Position numbers and translations under genes: made by a program. A stretch of DNA of 62,070 nt from Verrucomicrobia bacterium ADurb.Bin006 (GTDB taxonomy: Bacteria > Verrucomicrobiota > Verrucomicrobiia > Limisphaerales > J093). The notes beneath the pieces are model-generated. The model was not told the DNA's origin and searched no databases. It saw nothing but the letters and a program-made list of their open reading frames with translations. Where the stretch lies: positions 1-62,070 of the forward strand of contig MWFF01000171.1 in the NCBI GenBank assembly GCA_002071485.1. The letters run 5' to 3'. Shown piece by piece: positions 17,570 through 26,510 of this stretch (positions within the stretch are counted from its first letter, which is position 1; every line of letters begins with the position of its first letter).

Positions 17570-17951
17570 GCCATGACGACCACCATCGGCTTGGCCTTCC
17601 CGGCGGCGATGAGGTTGTCGAGGATGAAGCTGGCGCGCCCGACAGAGGTCCAGGAATCGTCGCAATCGAATGCGCCATGGAGGAGGTAGAACACGGGAAA
17701 GCGGCCCCCGCCCGATTCGTAGCCTGGCAGTGTGTAGACGTGCATGCGGCGGAAGCGCTTGAGCGCGGTCGAATAGTAGGTGACTTCGGCCACGGCGCCA
17801 TGTGGCACGTTCTGGGTGTCCATGAAGGCGGCGCCCGGCACGCTCACGAGGCTCCGGGTGTTGGCGTTGGAGTCTGGGCAATCGCTGGGCTAGAGCCGGT
17901 CAGCACGGCGAGCATGGCGAGAGCGCCGATTCGGGAACGTGTTCTTTTCAT
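17554..17951 (-). pseudogene. broken CE1-type (feruloyl/xylan) esterase
   Basis: An ATG at 17951 opens a signal peptide (MKRTRSRIGALAMLAVLTGS...AIAQTPTPTP) that stops at TGA 17846-17844. In another frame the sequence continues SVPGAAFMDTQNVPHGAVAE, HVYTLPGYESGG, VFYLLHGAFDCDDSW and ILDNLIAAGKAKPMVVVMAAG, the first third of a CE1 alpha/beta-hydrolase. It ends at the purD fragment before the catalytic Ser. The usual N-terminal immunoglobulin-like domain is also missing between signal and catalytic part. Frameshift plus two deletions make it non-functional. Confidence 0.75.
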
Positions 17952-18033
17952 TGGGTGACTTGGGAGAACCGATGGATGGCGGCGACGGTGGTGACGGAAA
18001 ATGCGTAGGGCTTCCGGGCGCGTCGTGTGGCGG

Positions 18034-19644
18034 TCAAGGCTCGACGAACTCGATGGCGATCTGGTGCGTCTCGAGCAAGGTGGCATCGGCGAACTGCAAT
18101 TGGGAAACAGCCTTGTTGTAGTCGGCCTTGGCGCGAATCTCAGTGGACTCGGCGGTCGCCAAATCGCGCTGAAGTTGCAGGACGAAGAAGAGGGTGCTCT
18201 TGCCCCCCGCCAGCTTGCGTTCCTCGGCTGTGAGGGCTGTCCTGGCAAATTCGACCGCGCGGCCGGCGGCCCGGAGGCGTTCGAGACCCGAGCGGGCGCT
18301 GTTCAAGGCGTCGGAAATCTCGCGCATGACGAGTTCCTCCTTCTGCTTGACCAGCAGTTCGGCCTGGGCCTTGAGATGTTTGCCGACGCGGTAGTTGGCC
18401 CGTTCGGTCTGGCGCATCAGGGGCATCGTGAAGATGACGCCGATCATATCGCTGGGGTTGTCCCCGCCGCTGATCTGGCCGAAGGCGTCGCTCGATGACG
18501 CTGCGATGCGCGCCCCGAGGTTCGAGGACTCGATGGTGCTGGCGCCGCGCCGTCCGTAGCCCGCCACCAGGTCCAGCGAGGGAAACAGTTGGTTGCGTCG
18601 ATACTTGAGGTCGATGTCCGCCCGTTCGAGATCCGTGCGCAACTGGGCGAGGTCGGGGCGCTGGCGCAGTCCATGATCCCAGCTTGCGGAGAGGTCGAAG
18701 AGGGCGGTGACGGCGGTCAACCGTTCCCGAGGAGCCAGCGGGACGTCCGCCGAGTCGGTCCAGGCGTCCCCGAGCAGGGTCCTCAGCGCGTTTTCGGAGA
18801 GTGTTACCAGGTTGCGGGCGGTCGCGGCCTCGGCTTGGGCCGTGGCGTGCTGGGATCGGGCCAGGTGCGTGTCGGGCGGTGTCAACATGCCGACCTCGAC
18901 CTGTCGTTCTAGGCCGGCCTGGAAGTTCGACCTCATGGCGACCAGGCGCTCCTGAACGGCGAGGTGATCGCGCGCCGCGAGCAACTCGCAGTAGGCCTGC
19001 TGCACCTGGTTGATCACGTCCATCGTCAGGTACGCCACGCCCAGTTCCGTGATCTCGAGGTTCTTCTTGTTCACCCGAATGGTCATGCGCCCCTGGTCGA
19101 TCCAGAAGTTCTTCAGGAGCGGTTGCTGGATGGCGACGCCCGCGTAGAGATTGTACGAGTCGAAATCGAGGAAGTTCCGGTAGCCGTAGCTGTTGGCATA
19201 GCTGCCGCTGAACGCGTAACTCATCCCCGTGGGCAAGACCCCCGCAAGCCCCAGCCGAACCGTCTCCGATTCCGCGTCGTAAATCGCGTCCCGGCTGTAG
19301 TCGGCCGGATCGAATCCGCCGCTATCCGACGAACTCTCGCGGCGCGCGTCCCCGATGAAAACGGGGTCATAGTAGCCGCGGGAACCGCTGAGTGTGTCGC
19401 GTGCGATCTCCGGATTGAGCCGCTGAATCTGCAGGGCGCGATTGCGCAGGAGCGCTGTGCGAATGCACGCATCGAGGGTGATGAGACGCGCCTCCGGCGC
19501 ATTTTCCTGGGCCAGCGCGCCAGGCGATTCCCAGCTCAAAGCGGCCACAGCCAGCAACAGCATCAGTCCGCCGCGGATTGTTCCGGAGCGCACCTGGGTC
19601 CGCTCCGGGTCACGCACTCGAAGAGCCTGGAGTTGGTCGTTCAT
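18034..19644 (-). CDS. TolC-family outer-membrane efflux protein
   Basis: The 536-aa product has a signal peptide ending near ALAQ|EN and the two-repeat helical layout of TolC/OEP proteins. The first repeat includes LDACIRTALLRNRALQIQRL near residue 58, and the second contains LRQRPDLAQLRTDLERADID near 330. Long coiled-coil stretches flank both. It forms the outer-membrane duct of tripartite exporters. Its start overlaps the stop of the DUF3616 gene by four bases, so it is the last gene of the operon that begins with the VTC-domain protein. No ABC or RND pump gene is present in the operon. Confidence 0.9.
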   Translation of the reverse strand: MNDQLQALRVRDPERTQVRSGTIRGGLMLLLAVAALSWESPGALAQENAPEARLITLDACIRTALLRNRALQIQRLNPEIARDTLSGSRGYYDPVFIGDARRESSSDSGGFDPADYSRDAIYDAESETVRLGLAGVLPTGMSYAFSGSYANSYGYRNFLDFDSYNLYAGVAIQQPLLKNFWIDQGRMTIRVNKKNLEITELGVAYLTMDVINQVQQAYCELLAARDHLAVQERLVAMRSNFQAGLERQVEVGMLTPPDTHLARSQHATAQAEAATARNLVTLSENALRTLLGDAWTDSADVPLAPRERLTAVTALFDLSASWDHGLRQRPDLAQLRTDLERADIDLKYRRNQLFPSLDLVAGYGRRGASTIESSNLGARIAASSSDAFGQISGGDNPSDMIGVIFTMPLMRQTERANYRVGKHLKAQAELLVKQKEELVMREISDALNSARSGLERLRAAGRAVEFARTALTAEERKLAGGKSTLFFVLQLQRDLATAESTEIRAKADYNKAVSQLQFADATLLETHQIAIEFVEP

Positions 19645-20678
19645 CGGATTGCGGGCCGGTCCGGGACGTTCGAGATCGCGATCGGGGAGAGCACACCGAC
19701 GCGGAACCTTTTCTGGCTTGGTTTCTTGAGCTTCTTGCAGGGCTTCTTGCCCACGAGGAGATTGCCGTCGTCGCTCATGACCAGCAAATCATCTTCGCCC
19801 GGCAGGGCGAAATCGGCGAGCGCTTCTGGATTGAGGCCGGTGAAACCGGCCCCGGCCAGGCGTTGCGGACGGTCGGCGCCGCCGCTCCAGAGGTAGAGCT
19901 CGGACGGGGCGTCATCGCCTGTCGAACCGCCGACGATCAGGTAGCCCCCGCGCCAGAGGGTGATGCTGCGAATGCCTCGACCGTCGAGGGGCAGGAGAAT
20001 GGGATCGCCCAATCGGGCGCGATGACCGGCGATGACCTCGGCCGGATTGAGCATCGGAACGAGCAAGGCCTGGCCTTCCGGAACGGGGCTGCGGAAGCCG
20101 ATCCAAAGATGCCCTTCCGGTGTGGCGGTGAGGCCCTCGATGTTCAACGCGCCGCGGGTCTTGGGCGGCAGCTTCGCGGCGGCTGCCAGGTCGAAGCGCT
20201 CGAGCCGCGGATCGGCAAGCAAGTCGTCGAGCAGGCGTTTGTAGGGCATTCCGACGGGATCGAGCCGCGCCAGGCCGTCACGGACGGATGCGGCGACGGC
20301 GAAGAAGCGCTGCCGACCGGGGCTGTCCTCGCCCTTGCGATTGCGTCCGTGGGAAGTGATCCAGTAGACCCAGTCGCCGAGCCGGGCTGCGCCCTCGAGG
20401 TCCGCCTCGGGATTCTCCGGATCCGCTTCGAGGAACGGGGACAAATCGAGGGAGAACACAGGCAGGACGCCGGCGCGCCGGTGATAGACGCGGATGATGT
20501 TGTCCTCGTCGTCGCCCACCGCGAAGTGATCTGCATCGAGGATCGCCGCCGCCGAGGCGTCGCAAAGGCCGTAGTAGGTGCGGACCGACCCGAGGCCGGC
20601 CGCGTGAGTCGGGGCCGTGCATGCGAGTCCGAGCCAAAGGCCAAGGACACAGAGGGCGGCGGGCGGGCAAATGGTCAC
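19641..20678 (-). CDS. DUF3616-like secreted protein
   Basis: The 345-aa product starts with a signal peptide (MTICPPAALCVLGLWLGLACTAPTHA). It then has the propeller-like pattern of DUF3616: GLCDASAAAILDADHFAVGDDEDN, DLEGAARLGDWVYWITSHGRN, NIEGLTATPEGHLWIGFRSP, GIRSITLWRGGYLIVGGS and NPEALADF. Family members are of unknown function; the fold suggests binding of a ligand or protein in the periplasm. It overlaps TolC by ATGA and overlaps the adaptor gene upstream by four bases, so it is tightly embedded in the export operon. Confidence 0.82.
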   Translation of the reverse strand: MTICPPAALCVLGLWLGLACTAPTHAAGLGSVRTYYGLCDASAAAILDADHFAVGDDEDNIIRVYHRRAGVLPVFSLDLSPFLEADPENPEADLEGAARLGDWVYWITSHGRNRKGEDSPGRQRFFAVAASVRDGLARLDPVGMPYKRLLDDLLADPRLERFDLAAAAKLPPKTRGALNIEGLTATPEGHLWIGFRSPVPEGQALLVPMLNPAEVIAGHRARLGDPILLPLDGRGIRSITLWRGGYLIVGGSTGDDAPSELYLWSGGADRPQRLAGAGFTGLNPEALADFALPGEDDLLVMSDDGNLLVGKKPCKKLKKPSQKRFRVGVLSPIAISNVPDRPAIR

Positions 20679-21781
20679 GGGCCACCCCGGTCTTGAGGCC
20701 GCGCGTCGGCGGGCTTAATCCAGAGGTCGACGATTTCGCCCGGTCGAATGCGACTTTGGGAGGGCAAATCGATGACGATAGGCAGGCCGACATCGACGAG
20801 GGCGCCCTGGCGCACATAGGCGAGCGCGTTGGTGATGATGTCCACTTGGGCGCCGACCTGGCTGATCGAGGTCCAGAACTGCTCTCGCGCGTGGGTGCGG
20901 GTGGTGACCTTGACCGGGAGGCCGATTTCGGGATCGATGGGGTAGGGCTGGCGCAGGTACCCGATCACGCGATCGGACCAGAGCGAATGCACGACGACCA
21001 GCGGCTCGCCGTCGAGGATGTACTCGCCCTGCTGACGCTGGACGGCCGAGACCATGCCGGAGATGGGTGCGACCAGCGTGATGGGCCCCCAGTTGCTGGC
21101 GGCGAGACTTTGGGCGGCGTCGAGGCGGCTCAGGAGCTGCCGGAACTGGTCCCCCGCGTCGGTCGCTTCCGGCTCGCCCAGAGAGCGGAGTTCTTCGATG
21201 CGCTGTTCCATTTCACGGACGGCGGCGGTCTTTTCGGCGACCTCGGCCTCGAACGCCTGGCGGGTCTTGAGGCTCAGGTCATAGATGTCCTCGGACACCA
21301 GCTTCTCCTCGTAGAGCGGCTCGTTGCGGTCGACTTCGTTTTGGGCCCGTTCGAGGTTGACCTTGGCGACGGCCAACTCGGACTTGATCCGCAGCAAATC
21401 CGAGCGCACCCGCTCGTAGCTCATCGCATTCTGCTCCGGCAGCGTGGGCTGCAGCCGCAGCCGCTGGAGATCGAGTTCCAAACGGAGCAAATCGAGCGGT
21501 ACGCGGGGATCGGCCGGATGGACGACGGCGATGGGCTCGCCCTCGTTGACGAGCTGGTAGGGACGGACTTTCAGCTCGCGCAGCAATCCCGGCTGCGGGC
21601 TCGTGATCAGGGCGCGCTCACCCTCGCCCACGCCAACGATGCTCTGTCCAATGTTGACCCGAGTCCACATCACAGCGATCGCCGCCACGAGTCCGGAGAG
21701 GAACAGCCACGGCACGACGCGCATGCGAAACTCGCGCCAGAGGAGGCGGGGGGATGTAGGGATGGGAGGCAGTGGGTCCAT
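20675..21781 (-). CDS. HlyD-type membrane-fusion (periplasmic adaptor) protein
   Basis: From the ATG at 21781 the product is 368 aa. A single membrane segment (VVPWLFLSGLVAAIAVMWTRV, about residues 19-38) anchors it. Two lipoyl half-motifs follow (SPQPGLLRELKVRPYQLVNE near 58 and APISGMVSAVQRQQGEYI near 225) around a long alpha-hairpin, then a beta-barrel. This is the usual adaptor that bridges an inner-membrane component and TolC. The start lies one base after the stop of the DUF4956 gene. The frame is open upstream, but that part is a shadow of DUF4956. No dedicated pump gene is adjacent, so DUF4956 is the only inner-membrane candidate partner. Confidence 0.88.
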   Translation of the reverse strand: MDPLPPIPTSPRLLWREFRMRVVPWLFLSGLVAAIAVMWTRVNIGQSIVGVGEGERALITSPQPGLLRELKVRPYQLVNEGEPIAVVHPADPRVPLDLLRLELDLQRLRLQPTLPEQNAMSYERVRSDLLRIKSELAVAKVNLERAQNEVDRNEPLYEEKLVSEDIYDLSLKTRQAFEAEVAEKTAAVREMEQRIEELRSLGEPEATDAGDQFRQLLSRLDAAQSLAASNWGPITLVAPISGMVSAVQRQQGEYILDGEPLVVVHSLWSDRVIGYLRQPYPIDPEIGLPVKVTTRTHAREQFWTSISQVGAQVDIITNALAYVRQGALVDVGLPIVIDLPSQSRIRPGEIVDLWIKPADARPQDRGGP

Positions 21782-21783
21782 GC

Positions 21784-22482
21784 TCAAAGCTCGGATTGAT
21801 CTTCGGCGGGCATCGTGGTCACCCTCGAGACGCCTGGCAAATCGCCAATCTCGGCCAGGAGATCGCGCAAACGATCGGTGTTGCGCAGCAACAAGCGGAA
21901 CGAGAGATCCGTCCCTTCGTAGCCCTCGTGCGTCCGCTGGCTGGCCAGAAGCCACTTCCAGCTATGGCGCTTGAGGAGTCGATGCAGTTCCGGCATCTCC
22001 TGCAGGGATCGAGTCCAGTGCAGATTCAGGATCAGGTCGTAGTGGTGCCGGCTTCCGTAGGATGTCTGCCAGAGGTAGATCATGACCAGGCAGATGATGA
22101 CGCAACCCAGGATCGCGCTGGCGAACCGCTGGGTGCCAACGGCCATGCCGATGACCAGGCTGATCAGAATGTAGGTGGTATCGAGCGTGTCGCGCAGGAT
22201 GTTGCGGAAGCGGACGATGGCGAAAACGGCCATCATGCCGAACGCGGTGACAAGGTTGTTGGCGAGCACCATCATCACGAGGCAGACAATGGGCGGCAGC
22301 AGGAGGAGCGCGTTGACGAAACTGCGCGAGTAGGACAAACCGGTGTGCGTCAGCATGTAGACCCAGGACACCACGTGCCCGCACGCCAGGGCAATCAGCA
22401 GACCCAACACCATGGCCCGCCAGTTGGTGGGGACCATGGCGGCGTCACCCTGGAAAAACCAGTCCAAGCTGCTTGAATTCAT
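21784..22482 (-). CDS. DUF4956 integral membrane protein
   Basis: The 232-aa product has four to five membrane segments (for example MVLGLLIALACGHVVSWVYM, LLLLPPIVCLVMMVLANNLV, YILISLVIGMAV, AILGCVIICLVMIYLW). It also has the family signature FGMMAVFAIVRFRNILRDTLDTTYILI. The C-terminal ~75 residues are cytoplasmic and resemble a small ferredoxin-like domain. DUF4956 proteins are often encoded beside VTC-domain proteins, as here. Function is unknown; transport or coupling of polymer synthesis to the membrane is an inference. It follows the VTC gene after about 95 bases and immediately precedes the adaptor. Confidence 0.88.
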   Translation of the reverse strand: MNSSSLDWFFQGDAAMVPTNWRAMVLGLLIALACGHVVSWVYMLTHTGLSYSRSFVNALLLLPPIVCLVMMVLANNLVTAFGMMAVFAIVRFRNILRDTLDTTYILISLVIGMAVGTQRFASAILGCVIICLVMIYLWQTSYGSRHHYDLILNLHWTRSLQEMPELHRLLKRHSWKWLLASQRTHEGYEGTDLSFRLLLRNTDRLRDLLAEIGDLPGVSRVTTMPAEDQSEL

Positions 22483-22576
22483 TGCCTATGACTCGATCCG
22501 ACCTCTGATAAACCCGGAAAGGCCGCCCGCCAGGGCGCCTCCGGCCACACCTTCGCCTGCCGGGGGCTCGTCACGC

Positions 22577-23395
22577 TCACCCCCTCCGGGACACACTGTC
22601 CTCTTGGCCTCCCGGCCACTGACAATCCCGGTTTGGGATTGGCAGACGCTGGTGCTGGGACATTCGTCCGCCCATGAGCGACACACTCTGAAAATACTTG
22701 GCCGCGCCGCACTGCCGCAAGTCAAACGTGCGGATCAGGTTGATGCACCAGTCGGCGAGAACATCCGTGAACTTCAGCTCGAGCACGACCGCGCCCCTCC
22801 AGACCGGGAGCGCATCGCCCAGCACAGTCGAAATCCGCCCGGTCTCCTCGCGCGCACAGCAGACCAGACGATCGAGCGTCAGCCGCGTCGAGTTGTCGTC
22901 GCTGGCAGGCATGTAGGCCTCGCGCAGGTACGCCACGTGCACCTTGGGCCTGGCCCGCAGTTCCCGAACCAACCGGTTGAAATCCTCGAACGCGACAAGG
23001 GCCTGACGATCTGACGAAACCAAGGCCTCCGGTTCGGCATCCTGGCCGTCCAGGATGCCGACCGCCGCCTCACGGCGCACAGCCGCCCGTTGTTTGACGA
23101 TCCGACGGTTCGCTCGCCGCTTGACTTCGAGGTACACCGGCGCGTCCGCATCCCCGCTGTAATAGCGCGCTCGCAGTTTGAACCGATCCTTCACGCCGTT
23201 GAGCGTGTCCCAGTAGGTCTTCATCGCGTCGGAATCGAGGTAAATGCTATGCACGGGATACGCCCCATCCGGATGTCCGATTCCGTGTTCGTCCAACTCC
23301 AGGAGCCCCCGCGCATATTCGCGGATCTCGCGCGCCAAGGCCTCGGATACCACGAACTTGCGCTCGTACCGCGCGCTCTGGATGCGTTTGCTCAT
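22577..23395 (-). CDS. VTC-domain polyphosphate-polymerase-like protein
   Basis: The 272-aa product has the tunnel-fold VTC domain of the eukaryotic polyphosphate polymerase Vtc4. Visible conserved parts are RYERKFVV near residue 9, VHSIYLDS, RFKLRARYY, VYLEVKRRANRRIVKQRA with basic tunnel residues, VAYLREAY, STRLTLDR and AVVLELKF with the Glu and Lys that line the tunnel exit. No membrane segment or signal is present, so it acts in the cytoplasm, probably next to DUF4956. It is the first gene of the five-gene operon. Whether the product is polyphosphate or another anionic chain is not shown by sequence. Confidence 0.88.
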   Translation of the reverse strand: MSKRIQSARYERKFVVSEALAREIREYARGLLELDEHGIGHPDGAYPVHSIYLDSDAMKTYWDTLNGVKDRFKLRARYYSGDADAPVYLEVKRRANRRIVKQRAAVRREAAVGILDGQDAEPEALVSSDRQALVAFEDFNRLVRELRARPKVHVAYLREAYMPASDDNSTRLTLDRLVCCAREETGRISTVLGDALPVWRGAVVLELKFTDVLADWCINLIRTFDLRQCGAAKYFQSVSLMGGRMSQHQRLPIPNRDCQWPGGQEDSVSRRG

Positions 23396-23570
23396 CGGGA
23401 GAACCGTGCCGCAATCTGCTTCGCTGGAAAAGCCCCGAAACCCCTAATGTCCCGCCGTCAAGTCAGGTGCGAAGCTTCTCTCTTTCTTCTGAGTCCAAAA
23501 CAAGGTTTCTCAGCATGGAATGTGCCAGTCAACGTCGAGGCGTCACGAACCCGGCAATTGTCGCTGCACT

Positions 23571-23693
23571 CTCCTTGAACCGAACCTTGGAGGGGGGACG
23601 GCTCATCCCCGGCAAAAGGAGTCGGGCATTGTGTTCGCGGGCGACGAGGCCCTGCCTGCCCTGCCTGCGGCGCCAGGTTCATGTTCACTGGGC
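23571..23693. repeat. GGCAGG-type intergenic repeat copy
   Basis: The segment runs from cgaaccttggagggggg to ggttcatgttcactggg and includes ggggacggctcatccccgg-like and gaggccctgcctgccctgcc words. The left edge recurs inverted near 61735 (cctccaaggttcggt) and the right edge recurs near 46450 (ggttcatgtccactggg), so these are the limits of a mobile unit. The rest of 23396-23788 has no gene. Confidence 0.5.
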
Positions 23694-23720
23694 TGCTCCG
23701 CTAGAGCCTGAACGGGTGGC

Positions 23721-23748
23721 TGGACAAACCGACGGGACGTGTTATTGT
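23721..23748 (+). promoter_or_regulatory. putative sigma-70 promoter of the CLCA-like gene
   Basis: TGGACA (23721-23726) and TATTGT (23743-23748) are separated by 16 bases, five and four matches to the -35 and -10 consensus. They lie about 40 bases before AGGAG (23778-23782) and the ATG at 23789. Confidence 0.4.
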
Positions 23749-23788
23749 TTTTGCACACACAAATTCCCCCCAAACCAGGAGACATCTC

Positions 23789-26380
23789 ATGAGCGCAAGT
23801 TGCGTGTTTGGCGCAAAGCAATCCCATTCGAAGACTCTCTTTTTGACGTGGCCGGTCGCGGCCGGCCTGGCGGCGATCGGAATTGTCGGCGCGGCCTGGG
23901 GCGCAGGGACCGACTACGGCGAGATTCAGGCTCGCCCGGCCCCGGTCTACCGATGTCCTGGTCTCCCGTGCACACGGCCCAACATGTTCAACATCTCCGT
24001 GGCCGTGCACTTCGACGCCACGGCAACCCAGCTTGACACCATCCGGGACCTGATCAGGGACGGATCGGCCGTTTTGTTCGATGTGACGGACGGGCAGGCC
24101 GAAATCGGCGAGGCGGTCATCTACAACAACGCCTTCGGCACCGACGCCGATCTGCGGGTGTATCCCAGTTCGAGCCCGACCTGGTGGTATGCCAACACCG
24201 GGTCCTACCGGGTAGGCGGCAGCGCGCACGTCTCCTACAACTACATCAGTTCAGATTCCAATCCCGGCCCGAAACTGGCCCACGAGTTCGTTCACCTCAT
24301 TTTCGATGCGCGCGACGAATACGAATCGAGGGCGGTTGGCTGCGGCGACGTCCTCGGCGCGGCTCACTGCCCTGACGCCGCGGCGCAGACCGCGGGAGAA
24401 GAGTCGTGTCTCATGGACCACAATGGCACCGAGTTGTGCTGGGGACACGGCGATCCCAGCAACCTCACCGACATCTCGGGCGGCAACCATGACGCGACCC
24501 TGGTGACTGAGCAGTCGCGATGCCGCTCGAATCGCTCCTGCTGGGAGCAGGTGGTCTGGTCGTGGCCCGACCACTTCACGATGCCGCCCGGCGCTCCCGA
24601 TCCGGATGCCGGCGGGGCGGTCGTGGATCCGACGCATTTCGTGCTGGCCGACGCCACGGTGCGGGTGGTGCTCGTACTGGACGAATCGGGCAGCATGAGC
24701 GCCGAGTCCCCGTCCCGCATGGAACGTCTCAAAGTTGCGGCCAAGGACTTTGTCACCCTGGCGGAGAACGGGACCGAGTTGGGGATTGTGTCGTTTTCAG
24801 ACGACGCGGAGCCGGCCAACGGGCATGCGAGCGTGTCGATTGCGGCCCTGGGGGCCGTGCGCACCGCCTGGCACAATGCCATCGACGCCCTCAGCCCCGG
24901 AGAATGGACCAATATCGGCGACGGTTTGGACAAGGCCAGGGCCATGATCATGGCCGCCGGAGGGGTGACCGCGAACACGTTCATCGTGTTGATGACCGAC
25001 GGCATCAACAACCGGCCGCAAGACGATCCCGCCGGCCACCTCAACGCCGCGTTGGCTGCATTGCTGACCGAGCGCATCCCCGTGTATGTGACCTGCACCG
25101 GCGGCGATCTGGGCCTCTCGTCTCAGTGCTCCGAGATCGCGGCGGCAACCGGCGGCTTCTACGTCGACTCGGCGGATGCAGCCGATTTGCCGCAAGCCTT
25201 CACGGAGTTGCATGAGAAGATCTCGGGCCGGGAAGCCATCAACTCGATGACCGGCTCGCTGATGAAAGAGCCCGAGCCGAAGACGGTGCTTGTCGAGGAC
25301 GGGTCGGAGTCGGTGACCTTTGCCCTTGTCTGGGACGATAAGAAGGCGGGCGCCACGTTCACGATCAAGGACCCCCTGGGCAACGAGTATGAGGGTCTTC
25401 CGATGCCCCAAGGGCGATACCTGCGTCGACTCAAACCCGCGCCTGGCAAATGGCAGATGCTGGTGAAGGCCCGGCAGCCAGTGGACAGCCGATTCATCGC
25501 GCGTGGCTTTGTCAGGCACCAGATTCAGAGCCTGACGGCGGCGGTGCGCTATCCGCGCGTGCTGCCTGGAGAGGCCATTCATGTGTACGCCTACCCGCGG
25601 AGCATCGGCGGCGCGATCACCCACCCCAAGGAAACCATCACGGCCCGCGTCCTGCTGCCCAACGGCGAACAGGATGGGCTCGAGTTGCGCGACGACGGCC
25701 AGGGCGGTGATGACCTGATGGGGGACGGCATTTTCACAGGCGTTTTCCGCAACACAAAGGTGAAAGGGCCTTACCGTTTCCATCTGCAGGCCGCCATCAA
25801 CAAATGGTTCCAGTCCACCGATCGTTTCAGGTACGACGCCGAGTTCATGAGTCCTGCGTTCACCCGCGAGGTCAGGATCTCGGCCGCCGTAGGCGAGCCG
25901 GGCGACACCAGGTTCCTGGCGATTGTGGATGTCACGGGATGCACGCTCAAGGGAGCTCTCGTCACGTTCTCGATTCCCGTGACGCCCGCAAGCGCGAGGG
26001 TGCCTGGCAACTACAGCATCAAGGGCCTCGAGGTTGTTGGCGCCAGGGTCTTGAGCCCGACACGGGTCCGGCTCGAGACCAGTCTGCAACGGCCCAAGAC
26101 CCAATACACGCTGGTCGCGTCGAACGTCCGCGACACCGCGGGGAACAGGATTGACGTCCCGGGCAACGCGTTCACCTTCACATCGAGTGAGGAGTGCGTG
26201 ACGCTCGAATTCACGAGGATCGTGAGCAGAAGCGGCGCTGTCACGGTGGAATGGACGGGCGGGGGCACGCTTCAGGTCGCCCCGAGCGTGTATGGCCCGT
26301 GGCAGGACGTGCCCAGAGCAAGCACGCCGCACAAGTTCGAGCCGGCAGCCCGCCAGCAGTTCATGCGGCTGCGAAAATAG
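23789..26380 (+). CDS. CLCA-like secreted protein: metalloprotease-like and VWA domains
   Basis: The 863-aa product has a signal peptide or anchor at about residues 16-40. Near residue 165 is HEFVHLIFDARDEY, the zincin motif form (HExxH plus DEY) seen in animal CLCA proteins. Residues of about 290-470 are a von Willebrand A domain with an intact MIDAS: DESGSMS at 298, a Thr in EWTNIGDG and MTDGINN near 405. Later parts (RVLLPNGEQDGLELRDDG, GDGIFTGVF) match the CLCA immunoglobulin-like region. A C-terminal tail ending GPWQDV...FMRLRK is shared with other secreted proteins here. The Cys-rich segment between protease and VWA (CGDV, CPDA, CLMD, CWGHG) also recalls CLCA. AGGAG before the ATG supports the start. 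Function is probably self-cleavage or matrix/surface adhesion. Confidence 0.82.
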   Translation: MSASCVFGAKQSHSKTLFLTWPVAAGLAAIGIVGAAWGAGTDYGEIQARPAPVYRCPGLPCTRPNMFNISVAVHFDATATQLDTIRDLIRDGSAVLFDVTDGQAEIGEAVIYNNAFGTDADLRVYPSSSPTWWYANTGSYRVGGSAHVSYNYISSDSNPGPKLAHEFVHLIFDARDEYESRAVGCGDVLGAAHCPDAAAQTAGEESCLMDHNGTELCWGHGDPSNLTDISGGNHDATLVTEQSRCRSNRSCWEQVVWSWPDHFTMPPGAPDPDAGGAVVDPTHFVLADATVRVVLVLDESGSMSAESPSRMERLKVAAKDFVTLAENGTELGIVSFSDDAEPANGHASVSIAALGAVRTAWHNAIDALSPGEWTNIGDGLDKARAMIMAAGGVTANTFIVLMTDGINNRPQDDPAGHLNAALAALLTERIPVYVTCTGGDLGLSSQCSEIAAATGGFYVDSADAADLPQAFTELHEKISGREAINSMTGSLMKEPEPKTVLVEDGSESVTFALVWDDKKAGATFTIKDPLGNEYEGLPMPQGRYLRRLKPAPGKWQMLVKARQPVDSRFIARGFVRHQIQSLTAAVRYPRVLPGEAIHVYAYPRSIGGAITHPKETITARVLLPNGEQDGLELRDDGQGGDDLMGDGIFTGVFRNTKVKGPYRFHLQAAINKWFQSTDRFRYDAEFMSPAFTREVRISAAVGEPGDTRFLAIVDVTGCTLKGALVTFSIPVTPASARVPGNYSIKGLEVVGARVLSPTRVRLETSLQRPKTQYTLVASNVRDTAGNRIDVPGNAFTFTSSEECVTLEFTRIVSRSGAVTVEWTGGGTLQVAPSVYGPWQDVPRASTPHKFEPAARQQFMRLRK

Positions 26381-26510
26381 ACGCGGGGCCGAATGCGGTT
26401 TTGCTTTTCTCGATCACGGCACCAGAAGTCCTGCCGCGCAAGGGCACCCACCCTGCAGGCTTTCAGGAGTGGTGGTCAACGACCCCGTCCTCGAAAGACC
26501 GAGCGATGAT

